A DNA stretch of 64,000 nt from an uncultured Lachnospiraceae bacterium (GTDB taxonomy: Bacteria; Bacillota; Clostridia; Lachnospirales; Lachnospiraceae). Both the position numbers and the translations under genes were made by a program. The stretch covers positions 1-64,000 of the forward strand of contig CAJUOO010000005.1 of assembly GCA_910588535.1 (NCBI GenBank). The letters are read 5' to 3'. Below the pieces are notes generated by a model. The model was not told where the DNA came from. It did not search any database and was given only the letters and a program-made list of their open reading frames with translations. Shown here in pieces: positions 25,662-35,218 of this stretch. How positions within the stretch are numbered: the first letter of the stretch is position 1; each line of letters begins with the position of its first letter.

Positions 25662-27578
25662 TTATTTCTTTGACTTCTTTTTGTGCACATTCCGAATGGT
25701 TTTCTTCTTGGCTGGCGCCTGCCTTTTGTTCTCTTCCCTCTGCTTCTGTCTCTGTTTTTGAAGTAGCTTTGCCGCCTTCTGTGGGCGAATCAGACATTTT
25801 TTATCAAATCCTACCAGATCCAACCTTTCTGCCTTTTTCAATGCCTCAAGTACAAGATCATAATTGACAGGATTCCGATACTGAATCAATGCGCGCTGCA
25901 TCGCCTTCTCGTGGGGATTAACAGGAACATACACTGGCTCCATCGTCCGTGGATCAAGCCCTGTATAATACATGCAGGTGGAGATGGTTGACGGTGTAGG
26001 GTAAAAATCCTGCACCTGCTCTGGCATATAACCCAGATCCCGCAGATACTCTGCAAGCTCCACCGCCTCCTTCAGCGTGGAACCCGGATGGGAGGACATA
26101 AGATAGGGAACCAGATACTGCCTTAGACCAAGCGTCTCATTTATCTTCCGATACTTATCTGCAAATTCCTTATATACGCTGTTCTTTGGCTTTCCCATGC
26201 GCTTGAGCACAGGGTCGGCAACATGCTCTGGCGCGACCTTAAGCTGCCCGCTCACGTGATAGCTGCAAAGCTCTCTAAAAAATGTCTCATCCTTATCTGC
26301 CATCACATAATCAAAACGGATGCCAGAGCGGACAAATACTTTTTTAACGCCGGGAAGCTTGCGAAGCTCTCGCAAGAGGGAAAGATAATCCTTGTGATCC
26401 ACCGTCAGATTTTTACAGGGCTCTGGAAACAAACACTGTTTATTCTGGCAGGCTCCTTTTTCAAGCTGCTTTACGCACGCAGGATGGCGAAAATTGGCTG
26501 TAGGCCCTCCCACATCATGAATATAGCCCTTAAAATCTTTGTCCTTTATAAGAAGCTTCGCCTCCTCTATAATGGACTTATGGCTCCTTGTCTGTATTAT
26601 GCGCCCCTGATGAAAAGTTAATGCACAAAAGCTGCACCCGCCAAAGCATCCACGACTGCTGACCAAGCTAAACTTTACCTCTCGTATCGCGGGCACGCCC
26701 CCTGCCTCCTCATAAGAAGGATGATAATTTCTCTGATATGGCAGAGCATAAACATCATCCATCTCCATCTGTGATAATGGTTTTGATGCTGGATTCTGCA
26801 CCACATACACAGAATTTGGATAAGACTCAACAAGCCGTTTTCCCACAAAAGGATCTGTATTACAATACTGTGTATAAAAGCTTTTTGCATAGTTTGTCCT
26901 ATCCCTGCTTATCTCATCAAATGAAGGAAGCATCAAGGCATCATAGATATCCTCCGCTCGCTTTGTCTTATAGACTGTGCCATTCACAAATGTGATGTCT
27001 TTCACCGACAGCCCACTTGAAAGAGCATCTGCAATCTCGACCACTGATCGCTCCCCCATGCCGTACATCAACAGATCTGCCTGCGAATCTAAAAGGATCG
27101 ACCGCTTCATCTTATTGGACCAATAATCATAATGTCCCAGCCTGCGAAGGCTTGCCTCTATCCCTCCTATCAAGATAGGGCTATCCTTGTACGTCTGCCT
27201 GATCAGATTACAGTATACCACTGTCGCATAATCAGGCCGCTTTCCCATCACCCCGCCGGGCGTAAAAGCGTCCATATCCCTCCGTTTTTTTGATACACTG
27301 TAATGATTCACCATAGAATCCATATTACCCGCTGTCACAAGAAATCCAAGACGCGGTCTTCCATAGACGGCTATGCTGTCTGGATCACGCCAATCTGGCT
27401 GTGCAATCAAGCCAACCTTATAGCCGTGCGCCTCCAACACCCGGCTTATAATAGCATGTCCAAAGGATGGGTGATCCACATACGCATCCCCAATCACATA
27501 GACAAAATCGACCATATCCCAGCCGCGCGCCTCCATATCTGCGCGGCCAAGTGGCAAAAATCCCTGTTCTGCGATCAT
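25662..27578 (-). CDS. YgiQ family radical SAM protein
   Basis: A large radical SAM protein of 638 aa from the chosen start. The cluster-binding motif CFGGCSFC (CxxxCxxC) is at about 310-317, after an N-terminal domain typical of the YgiQ/DUF family (FLPLGRADMEARGWD at the start, then VDFVYVIGDAYVDHPSFG). A further Cys-rich segment (CVKQLEKGACQNKQCLFPEPC) follows the barrel, and the tail is strongly basic (RQKQREENKRQ...KKKSKK). The start at ATG 27578 is set by GGAGAGGAG just upstream; the open frame above it has no ribosome-binding site. The reaction of the family is not established. The SDR gene follows 19 nt downstream. Confidence 0.9.
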   Translation of the reverse strand: MIAEQGFLPLGRADMEARGWDMVDFVYVIGDAYVDHPSFGHAIISRVLEAHGYKVGLIAQPDWRDPDSIAVYGRPRLGFLVTAGNMDSMVNHYSVSKKRRDMDAFTPGGVMGKRPDYATVVYCNLIRQTYKDSPILIGGIEASLRRLGHYDYWSNKMKRSILLDSQADLLMYGMGERSVVEIADALSSGLSVKDITFVNGTVYKTKRAEDIYDALMLPSFDEISRDRTNYAKSFYTQYCNTDPFVGKRLVESYPNSVYVVQNPASKPLSQMEMDDVYALPYQRNYHPSYEEAGGVPAIREVKFSLVSSRGCFGGCSFCALTFHQGRIIQTRSHKSIIEEAKLLIKDKDFKGYIHDVGGPTANFRHPACVKQLEKGACQNKQCLFPEPCKNLTVDHKDYLSLLRELRKLPGVKKVFVRSGIRFDYVMADKDETFFRELCSYHVSGQLKVAPEHVADPVLKRMGKPKNSVYKEFADKYRKINETLGLRQYLVPYLMSSHPGSTLKEAVELAEYLRDLGYMPEQVQDFYPTPSTISTCMYYTGLDPRTMEPVYVPVNPHEKAMQRALIQYRNPVNYDLVLEALKKAERLDLVGFDKKCLIRPQKAAKLLQKQRQKQREENKRQAPAKKKTIRNVHKKKSKK

Positions 27579-27648
27579 AATCTCCTCTCCAAAGTCAAAC
27601 ATGCATGATCTCTGCCATCTACATTCTGTCATCTGGCAAAAATAATTT

Positions 27649-28308
27649 CTAAACACTCTCTAGTATTTCCCGATAGCTGACAATATAATAATCAGCAAGC
27701 TCTCTCTTTTTCTTCTCCTGTGCCTTGGAGTACAGATCCTCCACAGCGCACACCTTCATGCCGGCATTTTTGCCCGCCATAATCCCATGTACAATATCCT
27801 CAAATACCAGACATTCTCCCGGTTCTACCTGAATCCTCTCCGCCGCCGAAAGATACACATCGGGAAAGGGCTTTCCCCTTTTCACATCACAGCTTGTAAG
27901 AATGGCGGAGAAATAAGAATCAACACAGCGCTCTCTTATCACCATCTCCACCAGCTCCCTTGAATTACTTGTGGCGATCGCCATGGCAATGTGACGCTCC
28001 TTCAAAAGCGCAAGAAACTCTTCCACCCCATCCTTTAAGGGAACCTGATTCTTATACTTCTCCCACGCCAGCTCATTCCAGCTTCGCTTAATCTGCTCCA
28101 CACTGTCCTCAATCTGAAAGCGCTCCTTAAAGTAGCGCGCTGTCTCAGAAAATCCCATGCCCTCTATGGCACCCGCCAGATCCGGCGGAAGAGAAAGACC
28201 AAACCTGCCCAGATATTCTTTATCTATCGACTTCCACATCCACATGGAATCCACCAGCGTCCCATCCAGATCAAAAATCACTGCCCTAATGCCCGCCAAC
28301 ATATTCAT
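27649..28308 (-). CDS. HAD superfamily phosphatase (beta-phosphoglucomutase-like)
   Basis: A HAD hydrolase of 219 aa. Motif I DLDGTLVDS is at about 12-20 with the nucleophile Asp12 and acid/base Asp14. A four-helix cap domain at residues 20-85 follows (subfamily IA). Motif II is ATSNSRE at about 112-118, motif III Lys is in KRGKPFPDVYL at about 145-155, and motif IV is FEDIVHGIMAGKNAGM at about 167-182. The most likely role is dephosphorylation or phosphoryl transfer on a sugar phosphate or pyrimidine nucleotide. It lies 3 nt after the RsuA-type gene, on the same strand. Confidence 0.92.
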   Translation of the reverse strand: MNMLAGIRAVIFDLDGTLVDSMWMWKSIDKEYLGRFGLSLPPDLAGAIEGMGFSETARYFKERFQIEDSVEQIKRSWNELAWEKYKNQVPLKDGVEEFLALLKERHIAMAIATSNSRELVEMVIRERCVDSYFSAILTSCDVKRGKPFPDVYLSAAERIQVEPGECLVFEDIVHGIMAGKNAGMKVCAVEDLYSKAQEKKKRELADYYIVSYREILESV

Positions 28309-28310
28309 AC

Positions 28311-29051
28311 TTAAGCCTCCATCTCCTTATAAAGCCCTGCAAGCTCCTCCTTGGTAAGTGCGCGAAAGCCCCCTCTTCCCAGTGACTCATCCAGCTTTAG
28401 ACTGCCCATAGAAAGCCTTTTTAGATACGTCACAGTAAGACCCTCCGCCGCAAACATCCTCTTGACCTGATGGAATTTCCCCTCATAGATAGTAAGTTCC
28501 GCCTCTGATTCCTCCTCGCCGCTCCTTATTATCTGAAGCTTTGCTGGAAGTGCAGTGAACTCCTTATCCACCTCAAGCCCTCTTAAAAATCGCACCGCCA
28601 TCTCCTCCGTTATACTTCCATCCACCCTGACATAATAATCCTTCGGCACATGATGCTTAGGAGAGAGCAGACGATGGGAAAGCGCTCCGTCATTTGTGAT
28701 AAGAAGAAGTCCCTCCGTATCCTTGTCAAGTCTTCCCACCGGGAACAGATCCTTGCGCCTTTTCTCCGTGATCAGATCAACCACCGTCTCCGCCTTCTTA
28801 TCCCTTGACGCAGACAAAATACCTGAAGGCTTATAAAGCATATAATATTCCATTACTGTATAGGTGATCGGCGTGCCATCCCATATCACCACATCAGACT
28901 CGCAAACCTGTGTCTCAGGCTTCTTTACAGGAGAACCATTCAAACAAACCTTTCCCCTTCGAATGGCATCCTTCACCTCGCTGCGGGTGCCTGCCCCCAT
29001 ATCAGAAAGAAATTTATCAAGACGCATACGACTGCCTTTCTCTTTTTCCAT
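28311..29051 (-). CDS. RsuA/RluB family pseudouridine synthase
   Basis: A 246-aa enzyme with N-terminal S4 domain (about 9-60, RLDKFLSDMGAGTRSEVKDAI) and catalytic domain (about 65-240). The catalytic Asp is in FPVGRLDKDTEGLLLITNDG (about 104-123, key part GRLDKDTEGLL), and KRMF in FHQVKRMFAAEGL matches the family's C-terminal motif. It would isomerise a uridine in 16S (RsuA, U516) or 23S rRNA; the assignment cannot be narrowed. ATG at 29051 and at 29027 (residue 9) both have plausible purine-rich sites; the second would match the usual start of S4 domains. Confidence 0.92.
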   Translation of the reverse strand: MEKEKGSRMRLDKFLSDMGAGTRSEVKDAIRRGKVCLNGSPVKKPETQVCESDVVIWDGTPITYTVMEYYMLYKPSGILSASRDKKAETVVDLITEKRRKDLFPVGRLDKDTEGLLLITNDGALSHRLLSPKHHVPKDYYVRVDGSITEEMAVRFLRGLEVDKEFTALPAKLQIIRSGEEESEAELTIYEGKFHQVKRMFAAEGLTVTYLKRLSMGSLKLDESLGRGGFRALTKEELAGLYKEMEA

Positions 29052-29108
29052 TATCCTTTGATTATATCGGTTCTTTTTTTCCTTGTCAAGTCAACACCCC
29101 GCGGGAAT

Positions 29109-30074
29109 TCAGTACTCTCCTGTACAGACATTCTTTTCTGTCAGTTTTAGAATATAATATGGATTTACACTTATTTCCTCAAAATGCTCTGTTTTTAGAT
29201 AGATTCCCAGATGCAGATGCACATCGAATTTTCCCACTGTCCCCTCCACCTTGCTGTAGCCGGAATCTCCCATAAAACCAAGAAGCTGCCCCGCTTTTAC
29301 GGTATCTCCTTTTTCCAGTCCCTCTGCATAGCGATATAGATGTGCATAATAAATATATGCCCCGTGAGGGCTTCGAACACCCACCCGGTATCCGCCCTTT
29401 TCCAGCCATCCCAGATTTTCCACCACGCCGTCTGTCATGCTGACGATGGGATAATATCCTCTCTCATTATTCAGCGCCATAATATCCGTTCCCTCATGAG
29501 CATGCTTGGTATCCTGATAGGCGCGCTCTGCAAACCACGAATCTACATAGGACACACCTAATCCTTCCACCCTGCTGCTTTTCATCACTGGAAAATATAC
29601 CAGATCGGATAAAATCGTCTGATAGGACTGCTCTAAAATATGTAGCTCCTCGCTCTGCCTGCTCTCATAATACGCTTTCTGCTTATCGTACTCCTCCAAG
29701 CTACATGGCAGCTTCCCCCTGTCCTTCTCTGCCAAAAAACCAGAGGAAGCCATAAGGATGGCAAGAATTCGATAACGATCGTCATTCGTCTGCCCCTCTA
29801 GTCTCTCTACACATGCTATCAACTCTTTTGACAGATTCATTCTGCGAAACTCCTCCGTTTCATTGCAATTTGCAGGGATAGAAGGAGATTTTTTGCCACA
29901 GCGCATAAAAAAAATAATTGTTCCTAAGAAAACCATCAACAATAAAAGCAAGAACAACAAGCGGCATAAACTCTGCAGAGTTCTGTACCGCTTGCTGCCT
30001 TTCAAAAATCCACGATATTTTTTAGGAAACGTATCTTTTTTTATAAGAGAACTATTTTCTGCTGCCTTTCTCAT
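29109..30074 (-). CDS. M23 family metallopeptidase (LytM type)
   Basis: A 321-aa cell-wall endopeptidase with a cytoplasmic basic N-terminus, one membrane helix at about 37-56, an extracytoplasmic linker and a C-terminal M23 domain at about 175-310. Zinc ligands are visible: His and Asp in HAHEGTDIMA (about 190-199) and the H-x-H of DVHLHLGIY (about 293-301). LLGFMGDSG with YYAHL are standard LytM landmarks. It should cut peptide cross-bridges in peptidoglycan during growth or sporulation. SpoIIQ-like proteins share this layout but usually lack a ligand, whereas here all seem present, so an active peptidase is expected. Confidence 0.88.
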   Translation of the reverse strand: MRKAAENSSLIKKDTFPKKYRGFLKGSKRYRTLQSLCRLLFLLLLLMVFLGTIIFFMRCGKKSPSIPANCNETEEFRRMNLSKELIACVERLEGQTNDDRYRILAILMASSGFLAEKDRGKLPCSLEEYDKQKAYYESRQSEELHILEQSYQTILSDLVYFPVMKSSRVEGLGVSYVDSWFAERAYQDTKHAHEGTDIMALNNERGYYPIVSMTDGVVENLGWLEKGGYRVGVRSPHGAYIYYAHLYRYAEGLEKGDTVKAGQLLGFMGDSGYSKVEGTVGKFDVHLHLGIYLKTEHFEEISVNPYYILKLTEKNVCTGEY

Positions 30075-30176
30075 ACTAGAATCCTTACAAAAGCTCTTAC
30101 TCTGATGTATTCTAAACTATGATGCTTTATGCAAAAAATATAATGACCCGCTCAGGGAATCGTCTATCTCCCTGCT

Positions 30177-31304
30177 CTACTCCGTCTGTTCCTCTTCCTC
30201 TTCATCCTCAAATATAAATTTGTGAACCTCTTTTGTATTTGCCTCAAAGTCAATGTCCAATATCAACATCTTCTCATAATATGCATTTTCATGCAGCTCA
30301 TTGAGAGGGATGCGAAGCTGTTCCATCTCGCTGGACAGCACGCCCGCCGCCACAGATTTTGTCGCGATCTCCGTCATCTCCGGTATAGTGAAATCTGTGG
30401 TGATTAGCGGAAGCACCGTCTCCATCACAGAGAGCAGCTCTGGAAGACTTTTGCTCTTAAACTGATCAAAGACTGCATTGAGTATCTGGCGCTGTCTTGA
30501 GGTTCGCGCAAAATCATCTGCCTCATTCCCTTTGTCCACAAAACGCACTCTTGCATAGCCGGTTGCCTGCGATCCATTTAACCAGTGCACGCCTGTATAG
30601 ACATCCAGATTCCTGTACTTGGGATCGGCGATATAATTTGAGGTATTTAAAAATTCTGCCTCTGCCTCCGTCATATAGACAGAGACGCCGCCAAGCTTAT
30701 CAATCACCTGCGTGAGCTCTGAGAAATTCACTGCCGCATAACCGTCAATGCACAGATCAAAGCTCTTGGCAAACACCTCCTTTAACAGCTTGATCCCTCC
30801 GGTGCGGTACACGGTATTCAGCTTATTCGGGGAATGTCCCGGTATTGGCACCAGAATATCTCTCATAAAGGAGGTGAGCTTGATCGCTTTCTTATTCAGA
30901 TCGATTGTCACCACCATTATGCTGTCAGACAGATTCCCGCTGTCCTTGTCAAGTCCCAAAAGAAGAATATTGTAGATGCCTGCTTCCGCTCTTCCGTCTC
31001 CCTCATGATCATTTTCTATGCTGGCTACCGGCAGATGGGTATAATCCTCTGGATTTTCCACAGTAGCAAAATATTCTGACGTTGTCTCCTGATTCTCCGG
31101 CGGCTCTGTTCCGGGATCATAATTGACTAAGCTCATCAAATGATACGCGTATGCGATCACGCTTAATAATATCACTATAATAATAGCTGAACTAATCATA
31201 AACACGCGATACCAAAGTGGCTTTTTCCTAAATTTTCCAAAAAAGCCCACCTTCTTTCCGTCCTTCGTGCTTCTGGGACTTCTGTCCGCTGTTTTCTTAT
31301 CCAT
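30177..31304 (-). CDS. LCP family (LytR-CpsA-Psr) glycopolymer transferase, copy 1
   Basis: A 375-aa LCP protein with a basic cytoplasmic tail, membrane helix at about 34-56 and an extracellular LCP domain at about 105-330. Conserved Arg/Asp residues that bind polyprenyl pyrophosphate are seen in LLGLDKDSG, TSFMRDILVPIPG and the YARVR segment after the HWLNG repeat. The family attaches teichoic acid or capsule polymers to peptidoglycan. The C-terminal tail is acidic (DEEEEEEQTE). It shares nearly the whole sequence with the gene at 31423-32577 and is clearly its tandem duplicate. The 118 nt between them show no obvious terminator. Confidence 0.93.
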   Translation of the reverse strand: MDKKTADRSPRSTKDGKKVGFFGKFRKKPLWYRVFMISSAIIIVILLSVIAYAYHLMSLVNYDPGTEPPENQETTSEYFATVENPEDYTHLPVASIENDHEGDGRAEAGIYNILLLGLDKDSGNLSDSIMVVTIDLNKKAIKLTSFMRDILVPIPGHSPNKLNTVYRTGGIKLLKEVFAKSFDLCIDGYAAVNFSELTQVIDKLGGVSVYMTEAEAEFLNTSNYIADPKYRNLDVYTGVHWLNGSQATGYARVRFVDKGNEADDFARTSRQRQILNAVFDQFKSKSLPELLSVMETVLPLITTDFTIPEMTEIATKSVAAGVLSSEMEQLRIPLNELHENAYYEKMLILDIDFEANTKEVHKFIFEDEEEEEQTE

Positions 31305-31422
31305 GCTCTGTGCTCCTTGTTGTTGATAATATACTACAGTTTTGCATATAATCTTTGCAGAACAAACTGTAGCTATAATAGTATTAGGACATCATGATCA
31401 GAATATCACAAAATCCATTTCT

Positions 31423-32577
31423 TTATTCTTTTGTATTCTTTTTGCTGGTTTCTGGTTCCTTTTCTTCTACATCCCCAAAGATAAATTTATGAACCACCTC
31501 TGTATTTGCCTCAAAATCAATATCAAGCACCAGCATTTTTTCATAGTAGGCATTTTGGTGAAGTTCATCCAGCGGAATACGTAACTGTTCCATCTCGCTG
31601 GACAGTACGCCGGCCGCCACCGCTTTCGTCGCAATATTGGTCATCTCCAGAGGATCAAGATCGGTGGTGACAAGAGGAAGTACCGTCTCCATCAGACCAA
31701 GCAGCTCAGGAAGACTCTTGCTCTTAAGCTGCTCATAGAGTGCGGTGAGAACCTCGCGCTGCCTTGTGGTTCTTCCAAAATCATACAGCTCATTTTCATG
31801 TCCAATCTTGCGCACTCTTGAATAGCCGGTCGCCTGCGCGCCATTTAGCCAGTGCACTCCCGTGTAAACCTCCAGATTCCGGTACTGCGGATCAGAGATA
31901 TAATTGGTTGTATTTAGATAATTTGCCTCCTCCGCAGACATATAGACCGACACACCACCAAGTGCATCGATCACCTTGGTAAATTCCGAGTAATTTACCG
32001 CCACATAGCCATCAATACACAGATCAAAACTTTTGGCAAAGACCTCCTTCATTAGCTTTATACCGCCAGTGCGGTACACAGTATTCAGTTGGTTCCTAGA
32101 ATGTCCCGGTATTGGCACCAGAATATCCCTCAAAAATGAAGTAAGTTTAATTGCCTTATTGTTTACATCTATCGTCACGACAATCATCGTGTCGGAGAGA
32201 TTACCACTGTCCTTGTCAAGTCCCATAAGCAGGATATTATAGATGCCCGCCGCTGATCGCCCGTCGCCCTCGTGCTCCGAAGCCACAACACTGTTGGCTT
32301 CTGGAAGATCGGTGTAGTCCTCTGGATTTTCTACCGTCGCAAAAAACTCTGGCTGTGTGGTGCCTCCCTCCGGCAGATTGGTGCCGGGATCATAGTTGAC
32401 CAAACTCATAAGATGTAGAATGTAGGCGATCGCCCCCAATAAAACCGCAATTATTATCGCAGAGACAATCATAAAGACACGATACCAGAGAGGTTTTCTT
32501 GAGAAACGCTTAAAAAACCCTGCCTTTTTCTTCTCCTTCGTGTTTTTCTTCTTTTCATCTCCTGTTTTCTTGTCCAT
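31423..32577 (-). CDS. LCP family (LytR-CpsA-Psr) glycopolymer transferase, copy 2
   Basis: A 384-aa paralogue of the gene at 30177-31304, with the same plan: a Lys-rich cytoplasmic tail (KKNTKEKKKAGFF), a helix at about 34-55, and an LCP domain with LMGLDKDSG, TSFLRDILVPIPG and the YSRVR segment. The proteins diverge mainly in the tails, in the linker after the membrane helix (LPEGGTTQPEFF here, PPENQETTSEYF there) and near the substrate loop (KIGHENELYD versus FVDKGNEADD). Divergence there may reflect different glycopolymer acceptors. It lies 36 nt after pepD on the same strand. Confidence 0.93.
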   Translation of the reverse strand: MDKKTGDEKKKNTKEKKKAGFFKRFSRKPLWYRVFMIVSAIIIAVLLGAIAYILHLMSLVNYDPGTNLPEGGTTQPEFFATVENPEDYTDLPEANSVVASEHEGDGRSAAGIYNILLMGLDKDSGNLSDTMIVVTIDVNNKAIKLTSFLRDILVPIPGHSRNQLNTVYRTGGIKLMKEVFAKSFDLCIDGYVAVNYSEFTKVIDALGGVSVYMSAEEANYLNTTNYISDPQYRNLEVYTGVHWLNGAQATGYSRVRKIGHENELYDFGRTTRQREVLTALYEQLKSKSLPELLGLMETVLPLVTTDLDPLEMTNIATKAVAAGVLSSEMEQLRIPLDELHQNAYYEKMLVLDIDFEANTEVVHKFIFGDVEEKEPETSKKNTKE

Positions 32578-32613
32578 ATTCAGTACTCCTTAGTTCTCTC
32601 ATCGCGAACTGTC

Positions 32614-34056
32614 TTACGAAATTCTGCCCAAAATAGCAAGCAGATACTCCCACACTCTCTGCGTGGAGGATATACTCAGCTTCTCTTTTGGTGTATGGAT
32701 ATCCTTCATGTCAGGTCCGATGGAGATAATATCAAGCCCCGGACATTTATCAAGCAATAACCCACACTCTAACCCGGCATGGATTGCCTGAACTTCCGGT
32801 TTTTTTCCGTACATCTCCTGATAGACAGCCACTGCGAGTTCTCTTAACTTGGAGTCCTTCTTATATTCCCACTCAGGATATTCCCCGCGCACTCTGTACT
32901 CGCCGCCAAGAAACTCTGTCAGATATTTTATCTGTGCACTCACAGCATGTTTTCTTGACCGCACAGAACTTCTCACTGAGACCGTGAGGGAAAATTTCTC
33001 CTGCGAGAGAACCGCCACCCCTGCATTTAGGGAAGTCTCAGGAACTCCTTTGAGCTCCATGCTCATATTTTGAATACCGTTTGGCATATTGACAAGCAAA
33101 AAAATAAGCTTTTCCTGCGCCGCAGGCGTCAGCACCTTCGCCGTGCACGTGCCCTTCTCCTCTATCTTCAGGCACAATCCGCTATCTGAGGACGCATATT
33201 CCTTTCTGTAGATCTCCTCTTCTGCGCGGATTATCTCGACAAGCCTCGAAGCGTCTTCCTCTGTGACAAGAAGCTCTATCGTGCTGCTTCTTGGGATAGC
33301 ATTGTCCTTCTCTCCCCCGCAAAAGGAGATCAACCCAATCTCTGCCGCTTCATTGATCGTGTGCAGAAGTCTTCCGGCAAGCTTTATCGCATTTGCGCGC
33401 TCTTTCTGTATCTCCGCGCCGGAGTGCCCTCCCATAAGTCCGTCCACCCTAATAGTAAACGCTATTCCCTTCGCATCCACATACTGCATGGGAAGTTCTA
33501 TCTCACCGTTTAATCCGCCGGCACAGCTTGTCAGAATATACCCCTCTTCCTCAGAATCCAGATTAATAAGATAGTTTCCTTTTAGCATAGACAGATCGAT
33601 CCCCTTCGCCCCGGTCATGCCAGTCTCCTCATCCACAGTCAAGATAACCTCCAAGCGCGGATGGCTGATGGAATCATCATCAAGCACCGCGAGCGCATAC
33701 GCCACCGCAATCCCATCATCCCCGCCAAGGCTGGTCTTTGTGGAAAAGATCCAATCTCCCTCCACCGAAAGAGGAAGTGGATCCTTCATAAAATCATGTG
33801 TGGAATCTGTCTCCTTCACAGCTACCATATCCAGATGCCCTTGAAGAATCACACCCAAGTCATTCTCTCTGCCCGAAGACGCCTTCTTCACAAGAATTAC
33901 ATTATTCCACTCATCCTGATAATAAACAAGTCCATGCTCCTTCGCAAATTGGACACAATAATCACTGATTTCCTTTGTATTTCCCGATCCATGGGGAATA
34001 CGTGTCAATTCCTCAAAATACTTAAAAACTTTCTTTGGCTCAAAATTTTCTAGCAT
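32614..34056 (-). CDS. pepD: Aminoacyl-histidine dipeptidase (M20, PepD)
   Basis: A zinc exopeptidase of 480 aa that cleaves X-His dipeptides such as carnosine. The metal ligands appear in LQGHLDMV (His-x-Asp, about 71-78), the bridging Asp in SLGGDDG (about 108-114), catalytic Glu in TVDEETGMTGAKG (about 139-151), and the late His in IHAGLECG (about 425-432). The dimerisation lid lies between about 200 and 385. It is normal length for PepD. The 204-nt gap upstream separates it from the divergent ylbJ gene and contains a TTTGCCAA/TTGGCAAA inverted repeat. Confidence 0.94.
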   Translation of the reverse strand: MLENFEPKKVFKYFEELTRIPHGSGNTKEISDYCVQFAKEHGLVYYQDEWNNVILVKKASSGRENDLGVILQGHLDMVAVKETDSTHDFMKDPLPLSVEGDWIFSTKTSLGGDDGIAVAYALAVLDDDSISHPRLEVILTVDEETGMTGAKGIDLSMLKGNYLINLDSEEEGYILTSCAGGLNGEIELPMQYVDAKGIAFTIRVDGLMGGHSGAEIQKERANAIKLAGRLLHTINEAAEIGLISFCGGEKDNAIPRSSTIELLVTEEDASRLVEIIRAEEEIYRKEYASSDSGLCLKIEEKGTCTAKVLTPAAQEKLIFLLVNMPNGIQNMSMELKGVPETSLNAGVAVLSQEKFSLTVSVRSSVRSRKHAVSAQIKYLTEFLGGEYRVRGEYPEWEYKKDSKLRELAVAVYQEMYGKKPEVQAIHAGLECGLLLDKCPGLDIISIGPDMKDIHTPKEKLSISSTQRVWEYLLAILGRIS

Positions 34057-34150
34057 ATTTCCCTCTTTTCCATATCATACAGACCATGCTGCTTTCTCAC
34101 ATCCATCATTTAACATCCTTCGAAATATAACCTTTTCTATTTTTACACAA

Positions 34151-34192
34151 TTTGCCAAAAAAATCAACTTAAACTTGGCAAAAAATAGAACC
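34151..34192. promoter_or_regulatory. Inverted repeat in divergent pepD/ylbJ region
   Basis: TTTGCCAA (34151-34158) and TTGGCAAA (34185-34192) form an 8-bp dyad with a 26-nt centre, in the 204-nt gap between divergent genes. It could be an operator for either gene. I saw no convincing sigma-A or sigma-E promoter boxes nearby. Confidence 0.4.
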
Positions 34193-34260
34193 ATAGGGGA
34201 ATAAAGACGGAATATTAAGAATATCTTTCACTAAATAGTAAGAAAGGATTTCATAATTTC

Positions 34261-35214
34261 ATGAAACATCTCCTGTTCCGCCTGTGTTTTGTCCTTTTCT
34301 TTCTTCTGCTGATGTTATACCCGCAGACCACGGTCTCCGGCGCGTCCACGGGACTGCTATTATGGTTCCATTCCATTATACCCAGCCTGCTTCCTTTTAT
34401 GATACTGTCCAATCTATTGGTGGCGCTCAACGGCATCTCCCTTTTTACCAAACTCTTACATCCCTTCACCAGTCATCTGTTCGGCATCTCAGAGCAGGGT
34501 TCCTACGCCCTTCTCACAGGCTTTGTCTGTGGCTATCCCATGGGAGCAAAAACCTGCGCGGACCTGCTTTCCAAAAAACAGATCTCTAGGGAGGAAGCAC
34601 AATATCTTCTCTGTTTTGCCAATAATCCGGGGCCCTCTTTTCTCTCAGGATATATTTTACAAAATGTGCTTAAAAACCACTTTGCTGCCCCTCCCTTTTT
34701 TCTGTCCGTCTATGGGGCGCCACTTATATTTGCCGCTATTCTTCATCTCTTTGGGAAAAGAAGGACAAAAAAAGAAGGAGGTACACCTCCTTTTTCACCA
34801 TTTCTTTCATCTGAGGGACTGGATTTCGGCATGGTCGACCGCGCCATTATGAATGGCTTTGAGACCGTCACACGCCTTGGCGGATATATTATCCTCTTTT
34901 CCATACTGTCCGCTTTCTTAATGAAGCCGGAATGGATAAGCCTTCCAATAAAAGCTTTGTTACTATCTGTGGCCGAGATCACTACAGGGAGCTATTTTAT
35001 AGGAAGCTCCAGCTTATTTCACTCTGCTGCCGGGCAAGGCATGGCAATATGCGCCTGCATCTCCTTTGGCGGCTTATCCGGCATCTTCCAGACAAAAAGT
35101 GTAATCCGCAGCACCTCGCTCTCCCTTCTGCCCTATATGGGAAGCAAACTGATCATCAGTCTTCTCTCAGCCATCTTATATCTATGTATCTGCCTCTGTG
35201 CCAATGTACTGTAA
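34261..35214 (+). CDS. ylbJ: Sporulation integral membrane protein YlbJ-like
   Basis: A 317-aa polytopic protein with 7-8 hydrophobic segments (about 5-22, 32-52, 75-95, 120-140, 145-165, 205-225, 240-262, 290-315) and a nucleoside-recognition (Gate) domain. LLWFHSIIPSLLPFMI (about 33-48) and GFVCGYPMGAKTCADL (about 86-101) are typical of YlbJ, as is the FANNPGPSFLSGYIL stretch (about 118-133). In Bacillus the gene is sigma-E controlled and needed for efficient sporulation; the molecular function is unknown. It is the only plus-strand gene between 4 and 55.8 kb, convergent with 35219-35794 at a distance of only 4 nt. The Shine-Dalgarno AAAGGA is 11 nt before ATG. Confidence 0.88.
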   Translation: MKHLLFRLCFVLFFLLLMLYPQTTVSGASTGLLLWFHSIIPSLLPFMILSNLLVALNGISLFTKLLHPFTSHLFGISEQGSYALLTGFVCGYPMGAKTCADLLSKKQISREEAQYLLCFANNPGPSFLSGYILQNVLKNHFAAPPFFLSVYGAPLIFAAILHLFGKRRTKKEGGTPPFSPFLSSEGLDFGMVDRAIMNGFETVTRLGGYIILFSILSAFLMKPEWISLPIKALLLSVAEITTGSYFIGSSSLFHSAAGQGMAICACISFGGLSGIFQTKSVIRSTSLSLLPYMGSKLIISLLSAILYLCICLCANVL

Positions 35215-35218
35215 AAAA

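Noticed and set aside
27579..27656. Longer N-terminus of the YgiQ-type protein
   Set aside because: The frame upstream of 27578 has no Shine-Dalgarno and does not match the family start; GGAGAGGAG lies right before ATG 27578.
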